Of a stretch of 64,000 bases of DNA, positions 46,080-57,503 are shown piece after piece. The translations under genes were made by a program, and so were the position numbers. The stretch is taken from positions 374,001 to 438,000 of the forward strand of contig JAQFVV010000183.1 in assembly GCA_028023455.1 (NCBI GenBank), in the 5' to 3' direction. How positions within the stretch are numbered: position 1 is the stretch's first letter; the number at the start of each line of letters is the position of its first letter. Below the pieces are notes generated by a model. It saw only the letters and a program-made list of their open reading frames with translations. It was not told the origin of the DNA and did not search any database. Source of the stretch: Epiperipatus broadwayi. Lineage: Eukaryota > Onychophora > Udeonychophora > Euonychophora > Peripatidae.

Positions 46080-47900
46080 ACAAAAGGATGAAAAAAGCAA
46101 TTTTTTGGCCACTAAAATTTAAATTTTATATTATCTTGCAACTGGAGAATGAGTAACATCTGTAGGAAAACATTTTGGTTTACATGAAGTTATAAGAACT
46201 ATTAGAGGTAATGAAGCTATTATTAGAAAGTCAGTATTCTGGAACAAAACTGAGTGCTAAGTAATCATTTTACACAGTATATTGTTAAGGAGAACATGGG
46301 AAAAACCTTAGTAATGTGGATTGAAGAAATATCAGAAAAAGAGTATCAATAAATGGAAATGCCATCAAGCAAACTGCATTAAAAATTTACAAACAAATTA
46401 AAATAATCGAGTCAGGCACTTCATCTGAGTTAATCAAGGAATGTAATGTTTCTGCAAGTACAGGATGAATGACGTAGTTTCTTGAAAGTCATACATTTCA
46501 CTTTAAAATAAAATATGAAATGACATCCACAGATGAAACAGCTGCCAAAGAATTTAAAAAAAAATAGCTAAAATTACCAAAGACAGAGAAATAATGTTAA
46601 AAAGAGTGGTCTTTTTTAGAAAAGAATGTCAAGTATTACCAACATAGCAAAATCAAGAAAACTTTTGGTGGCTTCAAAGTAGCAAAAGATTGTATCACTT
46701 TGGTAGTATGTTCCAATGTTTCAGGAGATCCCATATTGACTTACCTGCTTTTTAATCAAGTCCAAAGACCACATTCAATGAAAGGTGTAGGTTTGAATAA
46801 ATTGCCAGTTCACTGGACGGCAAATTAAAATGCTTTGGTCACTACTGAAATTTTTGCAGAAATGGCTCCACAAATGTCGTTTCAAAAGTTAGGTGTGTAT
46901 ATGAATGCCAAAATCTGGAATTTAAAGTTCTCTTGAATCTAGATAACAACTACAGCCACATGGTCATGGAATATCCAAATATACAATTGTTTTCTGCCAC
47001 TTAATACCATGTGTTTGGTTTAACCATTAGTCCAAGTAATTATTGCAGCATTTAAAATTTATTATGTAAAATGAACATTTCAAATACATTTTGGATAAAC
47101 TGAACAATAAAACATTAAGTGTCATAGATGTATGAAAGAAATTGTTGATTCTGGATTGCTTGAATCAAATTGGGTCAACATTACTTGAATTAAAATCTCA
47201 ACTTTGAAATAATGTTGAAAAGCTATTAGATCACAATGTGGATGTTGAAAAGTTATATGACCAGAATGTGGATGTTGAAAAGCTATTTGGCCAGAATGTG
47301 TGAAAAGCAAAGATCCTATTGTCTCCAATATGACAAAATTTCCTGACATCATAATAATATCCTACTTAATTGATTTAGAAGGATTTGATGACATGTCATC
47401 CAAAGATATTGATTAATTGTTAGTTGATAAAAAAGTGAGAAACAAATTGTAGAAGTTATTCTTAAAAATCCCGATCCTAAAGAAGACAGTGATAAGATGA
47501 TGATCTAGTGTTAAATGCTAATTTAATTAAAGAAGGTCTTTATATTGCTAACCATTCAGGTGATCATTTTATCAAGTATTATACTAATAAGGAATGAGCT
47601 TCAAAGTTTTAATGAAATCTGAAATCATTAATGTTATTTATAGAAAAAACTATATAACGATCTAGTGAATATACACACCCAGGAATTAGTGAATTCATTC
47701 ATAAAATGTAAAACCAGCACTACAGAACAGTATTGCTAGTATTGATCAGGAGTTTACAGAGAGAACTTCATCAATGGAAGAACACAATGACCAAAACATT
47801 GTTAGTGATAACTGTGATGATACAGATTTTAGTGATAACAACAGTATTCCAATCATGTGCAAATATATGCAGTTATTGTCAGAAAGTAACAGAAAATAAA
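46080..47900 (+). pseudogene. pogo/Tigger-type (DDE) transposase relic
   Basis: Fragments in changing frames follow the order of a Tigger/jerky-like transposase: TSVGKHFGLHE and RTIRGNEAIIRKSV (helix-turn-helix region), MWIEEISEKEYQ and NAIKQTALKIYKQIK (CENP-B-type DNA-binding half), DETAAKEF, then KTFGGFKVAKDCITL and LNKLPVHWTAN (catalytic core), LDNNYSHMV where the family has LDNAPGH, and IAAFKIYYVK. The DNA-binding and catalytic halves are about full length, but with many stops and shifts. Acidic remnants to 47900 fit the usual C-terminal tail. Clearly dead; terminal repeats were not found. Confidence 0.72.
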
Positions 47901-48320
47901 TTTTTGTTATGTATAACTCAAATTAAAACTTCTGTCTAATTTTCATGTTCATTGATTCTTTAAATTTTTTTATTTTTCAAATGGAATTTATGTTTTATAA
48001 TTCAGTTTTATTTATGTGCAATGTTTATGAAATAATATTTGATAGCATGCAAAAAAATATAACATTCTAATAAAATTCTTTATATAGTCAATTTAATTAT
48101 TTTCATATATACAATGTAATTTTTTACATGAATTTTTTTACATGTAATTTTTGGAAACCAGTCTATCATGTAAAACAAATAATTAGGTTTAAAATTATAT
48201 CTCAAAGCAAATAGATGTTCGTAATACATATTAATAAAGTTAATACATACACATCCATTATTTGGTTCAACTACTATAAATATTAGCAGCAAATTCTGAT
48301 AAAAACAATAATTATTATAC
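47901..48320. other. AT-rich non-coding stretch
   Basis: No feature supported. Confidence 0.4.
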
Positions 48321-48545
48321 TAACATTTTGAAAAGATGTGTCTGGAGATGTATCTGAACATCGATCGCTAAATTCGTTCAGGCTGACCTGCTTACAATTA
48401 GTGTCCTAGTTTAGTACAATTCCGTGTATATGATATTCCTGATGCCCTAACTGTATGGTTGAATATCCATCCAAATTCTCCACCCCTGGGTGGGGTTATA
48501 TGGGTATATTCTGGCCGACCACTCTAGAAGCTTAGCTTAGTATAC
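48321..48545. other. GC-richer island of unknown nature
   Basis: About 220 bp with GAACATCGATCGCTAAATTC, GGCTGACCTGCTTAC and a strong CCACCCCTGGGTGGGG hairpin, ending AGCTTAGCTTAGTATACTAA. It has no ORF and matches nothing else here. It could be a SINE head, a structured RNA or a regulatory island. Confidence 0.3.
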
Positions 48546-49807
48546 TAAGATTTTTATTTTATTTAAATGTTATCTATATTTTTAACTACAATTAAAATAT
48601 AATTTCTCTTATTTTAATATTTACATATTTATTTTATGATCTTATAAATGTGTGATAAGAATTTTAATATAACATATAAAATGGTTTATAAATTATAGTT
48701 TTGTAGCAATTAAATTTTATGAAGAAGTAATCTTTTTGAATAATATTTAGAAATATTTAATTACAATTTAATTAGTTACAAATATACAACATTCAAGCTC
48801 ATGAGAAAATAAAAAGTTTTTTTTTAAATTTAAAACAAACCAAATACCTACTCAAGTAATCTTACAAACGGGGCTTAGAAAAACATTCAGAAGCCCAATT
48901 ATCTGACATAACTCATTAATGCAATACAGAGAGCATACCAATAGCTCAAACAAGCTCTTAATTAATAAGTGTAGTATGAGAAAATATTTAAAATCTCTAT
49001 CCAGAACACTCTTATCTCCAGACCAACTGATTTTGAGCTTATGGCTGACGTCAGTGAAGAGCTCGAATATTCGACTTGCTTTTTTGATTATTGTAACTCA
49101 TTAAGTTGAAACTACGATATCATATATGTAAAAATTAATAAATAGTTTATTAATTGTCATTTATTTTAACATTTAATGCACCTTGTTCCAAAATAGCCTA
49201 GATACACAGTCAAAGTAATTTATTTGCAAAAAAATAGAACTTTTTATAAATAAATATATGATATTTATTTTACAGGAATAGACTTAAAATGGTTAAAATT
49301 AATTCAAAGGGAAGTTGTTAGGGTTGTATTCTTTTAAAATATAGTTTAAAAGCCCAAAAACAAAATGCTAAAGATATTCAATTATTTGTTTTAATAATTG
49401 AACAATAACTAAAGTAAAAAATATTTGCAAACAAAGGTACAATGTAGGTCCAAAATACATGCAACTGACTGGGGTCCACAGCAGTATACTACAGTGAATT
49501 TCAAAAAAAAACATCATGAATAATGATAACATAGCATAAAGTTCCAAAAGAAATGCAACAGATATGTCAGGGTTCTTAAATCATTAAAAAAGATAGACAA
49601 AATTTTGACATACAGAATATCCAATGAGTGTGTGTATAGTAGGATAATACAACACCAAAAATGCATTAAGCTGAACAAAAGAACAAAAATATCATAGAAA
49701 GAAAAATTACATACTTTGTTAAGTGTATCAATAAATATATATGCAAAATTTATTATATATATATATAATATTATGATTCGATGTCTGTATTTTTAAAGCA
49801 ATATACA
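48546..49807. other. AT-rich non-coding stretch
   Basis: A TGACGTCA (CRE-like) word at about 49047-49054 and an inverted CTCGAATATTCGA nearby are the only notable sites. No gene seen. Confidence 0.4.
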
Positions 49808-49989
49808 GTAATTATATAACTGAATATTTGTAAATACAGTAACTTAATAATTAAAAAAATATTTTATCCACTTAGGAGCGCTTTCGAGTTGACACAGATT
49901 ACTGGGATAATCGAAAGCGCTCCTAAGTGGATAAAATATTTTTTAATTATTAAGTTACTGTATTTACAAATATTCAGTTATATAATTAC
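49808..49989. repeat. Near-perfect palindromic (foldback) element
   Basis: The arms of about 75-80 bp are almost exact inverse copies (GTAATTATATAACTGAATAT ... CACTTAGGAGCGCTTTCGA) around a centre of roughly 27 bp (GTTGACACAGATTACTGGG). AT-rich flanks hide any target duplication. Such a foldback would form a very stable hairpin. Confidence 0.85.
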
Positions 49990-50559
49990 ATATATATATA
50001 ATAAATAATGCATATTTTTGACCAAGTAATATTTTTATTTCATAAATAACTAGCTAGTTTTTTTGACAAGATGTATGTTAAATAGCATTTGTATTTAATT
50101 CCTATGAATGATTTAAAAATTAGTGACTGAAAGCAAATTTGTTGAATCATTTCAGCTATAAAATAGCTTCTACTTGTCTACATTAATAAATGTGGAACTA
50201 CAAATTATCTTGTAGGTAGAAAATGATATTTAAAATATTCTGAAAATAATAACAATTTAAATTTTTTCATCTCTATATTATGTAATGCAATATGTCTACT
50301 CTGTGTGAAATTTTTTGAAAGTTTTTATATGACACTTCAGATATAATTTGCCAGTGTATTTGTTTTTAAAATGAAATTCTTATCAGATTTATATTATATA
50401 TATATCTTCTGTAAAAAATATGATAAATATGTTTAAATAATTTTTTAACACTATTAATTTGTAACAAACATAAGCCATAATATTTTCATTATGCCACTCT
50501 CATGCATGATAGGTTTTTATCTACTTTTAACACTTTGTGGAGGGATGAAGTCATAAATA
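49990..50559. other. AT-rich non-coding stretch
   Basis: No feature supported. Confidence 0.4.
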
Positions 50560-50720
50560 TATAATCAAAGACATGTGACAAAGATCTATGATTTCAAAGA
50601 TTCACATTTTGTGCTAAACCAGCACTCATCAGTTAGCCCATACCATAATGTCTTGCACATATCTTTATCATTGTTCAGTATTGAACCGAGTTCGAATATG
50701 TGGATTCGAATCACCGGTCT
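50560..50720 (-). repeat. Hammerhead-repeat, second subfamily
   Basis: On minus: AAGATATGTGCAAGACATTA, then GGGCTAACTGATGAGTGCTG, GTTTAGCAC and AAAA. It contains the only perfect 5-bp stem II of the window (GTGCT/AGCAC, loop GGTTT) with the expected G-C next to the core, but the first G of GAAA is A. The sequence diverges after the core; stem III and stem I partners are not evident. It shares its lead-in with the relic at 6.4 kb. Confidence 0.65.
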
Positions 50721-50859
50721 CTTAGGCAGAGAAGAACATACTCAGAGAGTATGTATGCCCAAACGATAGCTATAAAGTATATAACTAACATTACATTTCC
50801 AGGACATAGCTTCTTCTCGGCTGTTGAGTTGAACACCATGTCCAAAGCACTTTTTTTTG

Positions 50860-52477
50860 TTTGTGTATAAACACGGGCGCCAGCTATCTATTCAAGGATG
50901 AATAAATAACGCACTTTGAGCAATGGCCACTAACTCAATGCCTAAATCCATGACTAGCTCAGCTGTTTGTAATCATTAATAGATTATACATAATTAGTGG
51001 TTAAGACTTGATAAAAGAATTGTAAAAAAGAATTTATAAAAAGAATTGATAAAAGAATTTGGTAAAAAGAATTGATAAAAAGAATTGACCGACAAACAAA
51101 GTTTAATTTTAAAGATAATTTATTAACTAACATTTATTTACTAAATTTAAACATTCTAATAAAACACACGCATATTTTAAATTAACATTTCTAAATAGTT
51201 TAAATATTCCTATAGATTTAATAACAGAACACTCTAATTTAACTAATAAACATTGATATAATGATCACGCACATATTAACTCATGCACACACATAATTAT
51301 GATAATAAAGGACTACATAGCATTTGAAATTTAATCACACACATCAATAGTTGATTTATGTATGATATAGAGTTCATATGATTAGACTCTTGAAAGATTC
51401 GTACAAATTAATGCAATGCAATGGCTATTACAGTATAAACGAAATAAGCAAATGTTTTACCTAGGGTTTTGAACGTAGATTTAACACTTTGTTTTCTTCT
51501 TGTTTGTTGTTTCTTCCAGTATGAATGGTTCCAGTATGAATGCTTCCAGCCGGCTGGGATATTTCCTTGCTGAGTTTCCTGATTTTCATGATTATTACTA
51601 TCGGAGACAAATAGATACTGACGGAGATTTTCTAAGATGTTAAGCTGACATTATTTCATGGGCAGATCTTGCTGTTTTCATCGGACTTTTTAGGCTGTGG
51701 AGAGGCGTGAATTCCCAAAATCTTCTCAGCACTGCATTTTGTTTCTGGATATAATTAACTCAACTGATTCAATTCATTTGTGAACTGCACTACTCAATTA
51801 CTTTGTGAGCTGAACTCACTCAATTAATTTGTGGACTGATTGTCTCAACTCCTTGTCCGATAAAATATTCAGTATTTATACCAATGAAGTGTTTTCTTTT
51901 CAATATCCTCTGGCAAATATCTGTTGTCGGAATTCTTTATCAATTAATCCTTTGATAAACGTGTTTTGGAAGATTGCTTAATTAGTAATAGCCATGCAGA
52001 GATGTTGTTTTATATTTTAATTAATAACCATTGCCGTGTTTTTTAATAATAATCTTCTTTAACTTTCATTTATTAATAATAACATTTATTCTATTGTTGA
52101 CAATCGCACATATATACGCACATATATTAGTTTTAACATTATTTTTTCTTTAATTAAACTTGAATGAAAAGAGATTTGTACGTTTTAACTTTTTAAATTA
52201 TATTTTTACGAATACTAATAAAAACTCTTTACTTCCTTTTATAACCCTTAGTTTCATTTCTCAAACCAAGACTCCCCCTCCCCCCTTTTGATTAATTAAT
52301 TGTAGCTTTTTTTTATTTCAAAAACTAACGCTAGAAAACTATTTAATTCTTATCTTTTTTCTAAAACAAACTGCAATAAACTCTTCAACGTTTAATTTTA
52401 TGTTTTCTTTTATGAACGATTATTTTAATAATATAATTTTAGATAAAATTATATGTGCCTATATCAATATAGGTACA
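50860..52477 (-). mobile_element. LTR-like unit with GGTACA end, diverged copy
   Basis: This copy aligns with 23.95-25.375 kb in the same orientation (AAAAGAATTGACCGACAAA, TTCTCAGCACTGCATTT, CCCCTCCCCCCTTTT) and ends GGTACA at 52472-52477. The other terminus (TGTACC side) is not found, so it is truncated or too diverged at the left. Confidence 0.6.
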
Positions 52478-52678
52478 GTATATATAGATAAAAAATTACT
52501 ATAGTTTATTTGATAAGTGTCAAATGTGATGCCATCACAACATTAACACAAAATACTTAATAAAACTATATTAATATTTTTTATTAGTTATTCATTAGAT
52601 TAGAGATTATCCAATAATGGGATTTGAATTGAAGATGTTTGCTTCCTTTTTTAAAATTTAACAGCAGTTTAAGCAGGT
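52478..52678. other. Short non-coding stretch
   Basis: No feature. Confidence 0.4.
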
Positions 52679-52804
52679 TATGGGTTTATCTGACAGTACT
52701 TATGTGGATTGAAAGACTGTATATAATAGTTAATTATTATTATGGGTTTATCTGACAGTACTTATGTGGATTGAAAGACTGTATATAATAGTTAATTATT
52801 ATTA
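52679..52804 (+). repeat. Perfect 62-bp tandem duplication
   Basis: The unit beginning ATGGGTTTATCTGACAGT occurs at 52680 and again at 52742 with no visible difference. A very recent duplication, or an assembly artefact. Confidence 0.9.
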
Positions 52805-53094
52805 TGTTTATTATTTTTATTGTTCTTGCAAGGTATTAATAAAGTGAAATTATAACTTTAGTTTTTTTAATACACGTTATATTTGTTATATGAATTTGAC
52901 AGCATTACAGACAATTGCTTCATAAAAACATTATGGTTATAAGTGGTGGAATTATTTCGTTCACATAAAATATTCTTTTAATATTGATACATGACAGCCT
53001 TATTAATAAACATACATTTATATGGAATTATGTGACAGCATTATGAACAAGCATACAATCACCAATCAGACAACAGAGAAAATATATATTTTAT
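52805..53094. other. Non-coding, upstream of the Penelope-like element
   Basis: Holds the segment 52990-53094, shared with 36045-36165 (AATCAGACAACAGAGAAA). Also GACAGCATTA words at about 52900 and 53035. Confidence 0.45.
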
Positions 53095-53167
53095 ATATAA
53101 GATAGGGCAAGTGTTATCTTGTCAAAACTTTAGTATATTTATTTTAATATTATTTTATTAAACACAA

Positions 53168-53690
53168 TTGCCCCCAAAACATGTTTTAGAAATAAAAAAG
53201 TTAATTAATATGGTTAATAAAATAGAGTCTTTAAAGGCTCAGGTAAATTTTCTTAAGACTTGTAGGTTTTGCAGTGTTTTTCCTAATTCATGTAATATTA
53301 GGTTGAATAGGAAATTGATTTTATTTTCTAATTGTCATTTTATTTTAAATTTTAAAAGGTTCATTCTTAAACAATTTATTATGCAGATTATGGGTAGTTT
53401 ACCTAATTTAATTGATAGGTTTTAAATGGTTAGAAGAAGGTTGGATTTTAGAAGTAATTTTAATTATTCAGTTTTGAATTCCTTTTTAAAGTAGTTTAGG
53501 AGTAAATGTGAAGTCACTTTTAGTAATAAGTATTTTAAAAAATTAAGTGGTTGGTTGGAAAATCTGGAAACAAAATTTTTGTGAAACAAAAAGAGTTTAG
53601 ATTTGGGTGTTATAAAAATAGACCTGATGCTCCATCTGTTTTAAATTTGTCAAAGTATGTTTTGAATTATCTGATTTGGCTATTTTAGCT
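53168..53690 (+). pseudogene. Penelope-like ORF, N-terminal part
   Basis: The frame from 53168 (EIKKLINMVNKIESLKAQVN, then KTCRFCSVFPNS) runs to a stop at 53423-53425, continues in the same strand with an internal stop at about 53490, then shifts. Basic, coiled-coil-like N-termini precede the RT in this class. The first ATG is uncertain. Confidence 0.65.
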
Positions 53691-54404
53691 AAGGGTCCTG
53701 GTTTTTTTCCTTTTACTAATAAAAGTTTAGTTTTTGATTTCATTTCAGCTATTGAAGGTAATAGTAAAATTTCCGATGAAAATAAAATGTCTGTACAGGT
53801 TATTTTGAATAGTCAATTACTTAAAAGAGAAAAAATTATTTTTGCCCCTAAAGAAATTAGTCTTGTTAAAAAAAGATTGAAAGCTAATGATGTTTTTTTG
53901 TTGAAAGAAGATAAAGGTGGTAGGTTTGTATTGTTGAATAATATTGATTTTAAAAGTAAAGTTTCTTTAGAATTAAATAATGGAAAGTATGCTATTTTAG
54001 ATTCTGATCCTGGTAAAAAAATAAAATGTAAATTAATTAAGATTATGAAAGTTATGGAAAATAAAAAGATTTTTGATAGAGCTACTTATTTAAATTGTTA
54101 CCCTAGTGATTTTGTGGCTCCAAAGGTTTTCTTTAATTTGAAATCTCATAAAGATAATTTTCCTTTGAGATATATTTTTGATTTTACAGAAGGAATTGTT
54201 GATAAAATATCCAAATTTATTATAAGATATTTTAAGGATTATATTGAATTGGGTCAATTTTTTGTTTCTTTTTTTTTAGAAGCTTTTAAGAAAATAAATG
54301 TTTTTGTTTTGGATGATGAATGTGTTTTTGGTAGTTTAGACTTTGAAAATATGTATCAATTGGTTAATAGATTAAAAAGCATTGTTTTTTTTTTTCAATT
54401 TTAA
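53676..54404 (+). pseudogene. Penelope-like reverse transcriptase, fingers and palm
   Basis: The 242-codon frame starts in LAILAKGPGFFPFTNKS (the conserved L.KG..F.P segment). It contains FLLKEDKGGRFVLLNN, the DKGG motif characteristic of Penelope-like and telomerase-related RTs, then APKVFFNLKSHKDNFPLRYI (the P.hh..K.HK...PLR. block) and VFGSLDFENMYQLV at motif A, which reads SLDFENMY instead of SFDV.SLF. A frameshift in a T-run near 54390 ends it. Confidence 0.88.
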
Positions 54405-54407
54405 AAA

Positions 54408-55210
54408 TTGGAATGTTTTTCTGCAGATAGGATTAACGTTTTTTGTGACTTGTGTTTGTTGTTAGAGGATTCAATGTATTTTATTTGTAACAATGTGTTT
54501 TATAAGATTAGAGAGGATTGGGTTATTCGTTATGTTATTTCTCCATTGATGTGTGTGCTGTCTATATTGATTATTTGGAGTGTAGTGTTATTAATCAGTT
54601 TTCATGTTCTATAATATTATTTGTTAAGTATGTTGATGATTGTTTATTTGTAGTTGAGAATGATAAATTGAAGAAATTTGTAAATGAGTTTAATTGTTTT
54701 GATCCTTCGATAAAATATGTGTTAGTAGGAGGGGGGTTAGATTTTGATAGGTTAAAATTTTTAGATCTTTTGGTGATTAGAAATGTAGAGACTAATTGTT
54801 TACTATGCAGTCATTTTGTTAAAAGTAGAGAATTAAGATCTATAATTAAGCCTGATAGCTATCAGTCTGTTTCTCATAAAGTAGCTGCTTTAAGGAATTA
54901 TTGTCATAGAAATAATAAATTAAATAATTCTAGTGGGGTAGCTTTCTTTCAGAAGTGTCAATTTTATAAAGATTACCTGAGGGTTGGTTACTCTGATAAA
55001 TTTGTTAAAAGTATTTTATTTAATAGTAATATTTGTAAGGATGTAAAGGATATAGAAAAATATGATTTTATTTCTTTGCCATTTAAATTGTCTTCTTATA
55101 AAATTGTATATAGAAATAGTAAATTGTTTGGAAATAAAAAAATTGCTTGGAAAAGGGATGTTACACTGAATAGTTTATTAAATAATACAAAGAAAATTTT
55201 TGATAGATAG
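54408..55210 (+). pseudogene. Penelope-like reverse transcriptase, catalytic motif C and thumb
   Basis: After overlapping frames at 54408-54614, the frame 54518-55210 carries FVKYVDDCLFVVEND, the catalytic YVDD motif, followed by FDRLKFLDLLVIRNVE and SHKVAALRNYCHRNNKLNN, typical of the region linking RT and endonuclease. A final frameshift near 55205 separates it from the endonuclease. Confidence 0.88.
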
Positions 55211-55211
55211 A

Positions 55212-55547
55212 CTATTTCTGGTGTAGTATATTTTATTCCTTGTTTATTGTAAGAAGGTCTATATAGGTCAGAGTAGTTTGAGTTTAAATGAAAGAATAAA
55301 AGTTCATAAAAGTAGAGTTAAAAATAGATATCTTAGTTCTGCTTTGTATGTCCATGAAAAATATACAGGCCACACTATTGATTTTGATGAAGCTAAGGTT
55401 GTCTTCTTTGAGAGAAATGAAATCAAAAGAAGAATTAAAGAAACTTTATTATTGAAAATTTATTATTCTGAAGCAATTAATATATTTAAGAGTTTTTTTA
55501 ATATTAAGGGTGGATGGGAAGTGAATGGATTTGTGGGTAATGTTTAA
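55212..55547 (+). pseudogene. Penelope-like GIY-YIG endonuclease domain
   Basis: Around a frameshift near 55248 the strand reads GVVYFIPCL, then YCKKVYIGQSSLSLNERIK and VHKSRVKN, then SSALYVHEKYTGHTIDFDEA. This is the Y-(x)-IPC..C...YIGQ...L..R...H......SAL..H....GH order of the GIY-YIG domain of EN-positive Penelope-like elements. The second half (VVFFERNEIKRRIKETLLL) includes the conserved glutamate region. The stop is at 55545-55547. Confidence 0.85.
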
Positions 55548-55676
55548 TATATATATTGTGTAGTTTTTGTAGTTCTTTACACTTGAGAAGTCTGCTTGTA
55601 GCAGTGAAACCTTTGGTTCTGTTTTAATATTATTTTTTTGCTGGTTTGGTTAAATTTTGGATTTGAGATAATTTTA

Positions 55677-55747
55677 ATTATATATATATATATTGTACCA
55701 ATATTGAAATTGGCACATATATATATTATATATATATATATATATAT
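55677..55747. repeat. (AT)n with a duplicated LTR-like start
   Basis: ATTGTACCAATATTGAAATT plus GGCACATA occurs at 55692-55719 and again as the start of the adjacent LTR-like unit (55747 onward), separated by (AT)n. Probably replication slippage or a nested insertion in the AT tract. Confidence 0.7.
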
Positions 55748-57468
55748 TGTACCAATATTGAAATTGGCACATAACAATTTGTTTAAAAAAATTATTAGAA
55801 ATAAAAATCCTTTGTTAAAAGAGAACTAATAGGTAAAAGTTTAAAAAAGTTTCTTTATTAAATGTAAATGCAGTTTGTTTTTGTGAAAATAAGATTTAAA
55901 AATCAGAGAGTTCTTGAAATAAAACTTACAATTGATTAATTAAAAGAGGGGAAGGGGAGTTTTCCTATAGAAAAAACTAAGAGTTCATAAAAGTTAAAGA
56001 GTGTTATTATTCTAAATTAAAAGTTAAAATATAAAGCTCTTTTCATTCCAGTTTATTAGAATAAATGCGTATATATATGCAATGGTAAATAAAAATAAAT
56101 GTAAGCTTGTTAATAAGAGATATAATAAATTCATGTTAAAATCATATTGAAAAACACATGAAAATAAATATTGAAATGAAATGTATTTAAAAACACAGCG
56201 GTGAGCTACTAATTAAAGATATAAAAACAACACATTTATGATGGCTACTAATAATTAAACAATTCTCAAAAACATATTGTCAAAGCATTAGTTACTAAAG
56301 GAATTTCGACAACACATATTGCTGGAGGATATTAAAACAAAAACACTTCACAGATATAAATAGATTTTTACCGGATGTCCAGTTTGAGTTTCAGTTTTCA
56401 GTTTGTCTAGTGTCAGTCTTGTTTCACCAGAGATAACAGTGCAATTCATATTATGTATCCAGAAACAGAAATGCAGTGCTGAGCAGCTTTTGGGAATATA
56501 CGCTCTTACTTCAGCCTTTTAGTCCAACAAGATCATCAAAACCTGCCCATGAAATAATGTCTAAATAACAGCTCAGAAATCCTCCATCAATGTTCAACTG
56601 TCTCCAAGAATAAAACCAATGGATTAGCATCAAATCTCCTCAAGAAATGTCAAATCTAACTGGTTAGATATACTCCATCAGAAGCAGCTAACAACAAGCA
56701 ATAATCCACATTCCAAAAATCCTAGGTAAAACATTTTATTATTCTCATTAATATATAGTAGCCACCACTGTAATTTGTAAATCCTACAGAGACAAGTAAT
56801 GTGAACTCTATAAGCATGCATAAAATGAACTATTGATGTGCGTGTTTGTGAATGTTAGATAATTTATCAATGTTGAATATTATTTTGCTTTCTCATAAGA
56901 CATATTATAGTGTGTTAAATTAAAATGTGCATGTGTTATATTAGATTTAGAAAATGTTTAAAATTAGTAAATGTTAATCAAAATAAATGGTCTTTAAAAC
57001 TTAAACTTTATTTTTCAGTCAATTCTTTTTATCAAATTCTTTTTATCAATCTCTTTTTACCAATTCTTTTTTGTATATTTTATTATTGATTAATATTAGA
57101 CTGGGCTAGTTTTAGGGATTGTTTCGAGTGCTGGATTATGAGCCTACTGTCTGGATATGTTAGTCATTGACTAGCTGGTGCCCTCGGGGTTTACTCCAAA
57201 ACAAATAAAGTGTTTGGATAGTAGGGGTTTGAATCTAGCAGCCGATGTGGGCCATTGTTGATAGTTAAAGCTATCAATAATATCTCCCATTTTGCTTAAA
57301 TGTGCCGGTTCATTCACATAACATTTATAATCTTATTAGATTATAAATGTTATGTGAACGAACCGGCACATATAATCCAATAAGATTATAAATGTATTAT
57401 GAAGAAGTTTAAAACCAGCCAAAACACATATATACGTGTAAGTAGGTCATTCAGCAGATCGATCCAGT

Positions 57469-57471
<3 letters not shown>
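55748..57471 (+). mobile_element. LTR-like unit with TGTACC/GTACA ends, copy 2
   Basis: This is the inverted counterpart of 23722-25375, about 1.72 kb long, bounded by (AT)n on both sides and non-coding. Near its right part a 32-bp-arm hairpin (57301-57370, arms starting TGTGCCGGTTCATTCACATA) exists that copy 1 lacks in full, suggesting a local inverted duplication. It follows the Penelope-like element by about 100 bp; I infer an independent insertion into the AT tract. Confidence 0.68.

Positions 57472-57494
<23 letters not shown>

Positions 57495-57503
<9 letters not shown>

Larger units (their letters stand above)
53095..55640 (+). mobile_element. Penelope-like retroelement (RT plus GIY-YIG), frameshifted
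   Basis: About 2.5 kb with the complete domain order of a Penelope-like element: N-terminal region, RT, linker, GIY-YIG endonuclease. The leader (GTCAAAACTTTAG, then TTTTAATATTATTTTATTA, 53121-53160) resembles the 3' end after the ORF (GTGAAACCTTTGG, then TTTTAATATTATTTTTTTG, 55604-55640), as expected for the pseudo-LTRs of this class. Both are preceded by small hairpins (GGCAAG/CTTGTC; CTGC/GCAG) before the AAA box. Four or so frame breaks make it non-functional, but it is otherwise well preserved. Confidence 0.85.

Noticed and set aside
47122-47352. Histidine-rich minus frame with repeats
   Set aside because: Lies opposite the Tigger-type relic and reads a short local repeat (GTGGATGTTGAAAAG); it is a shadow.
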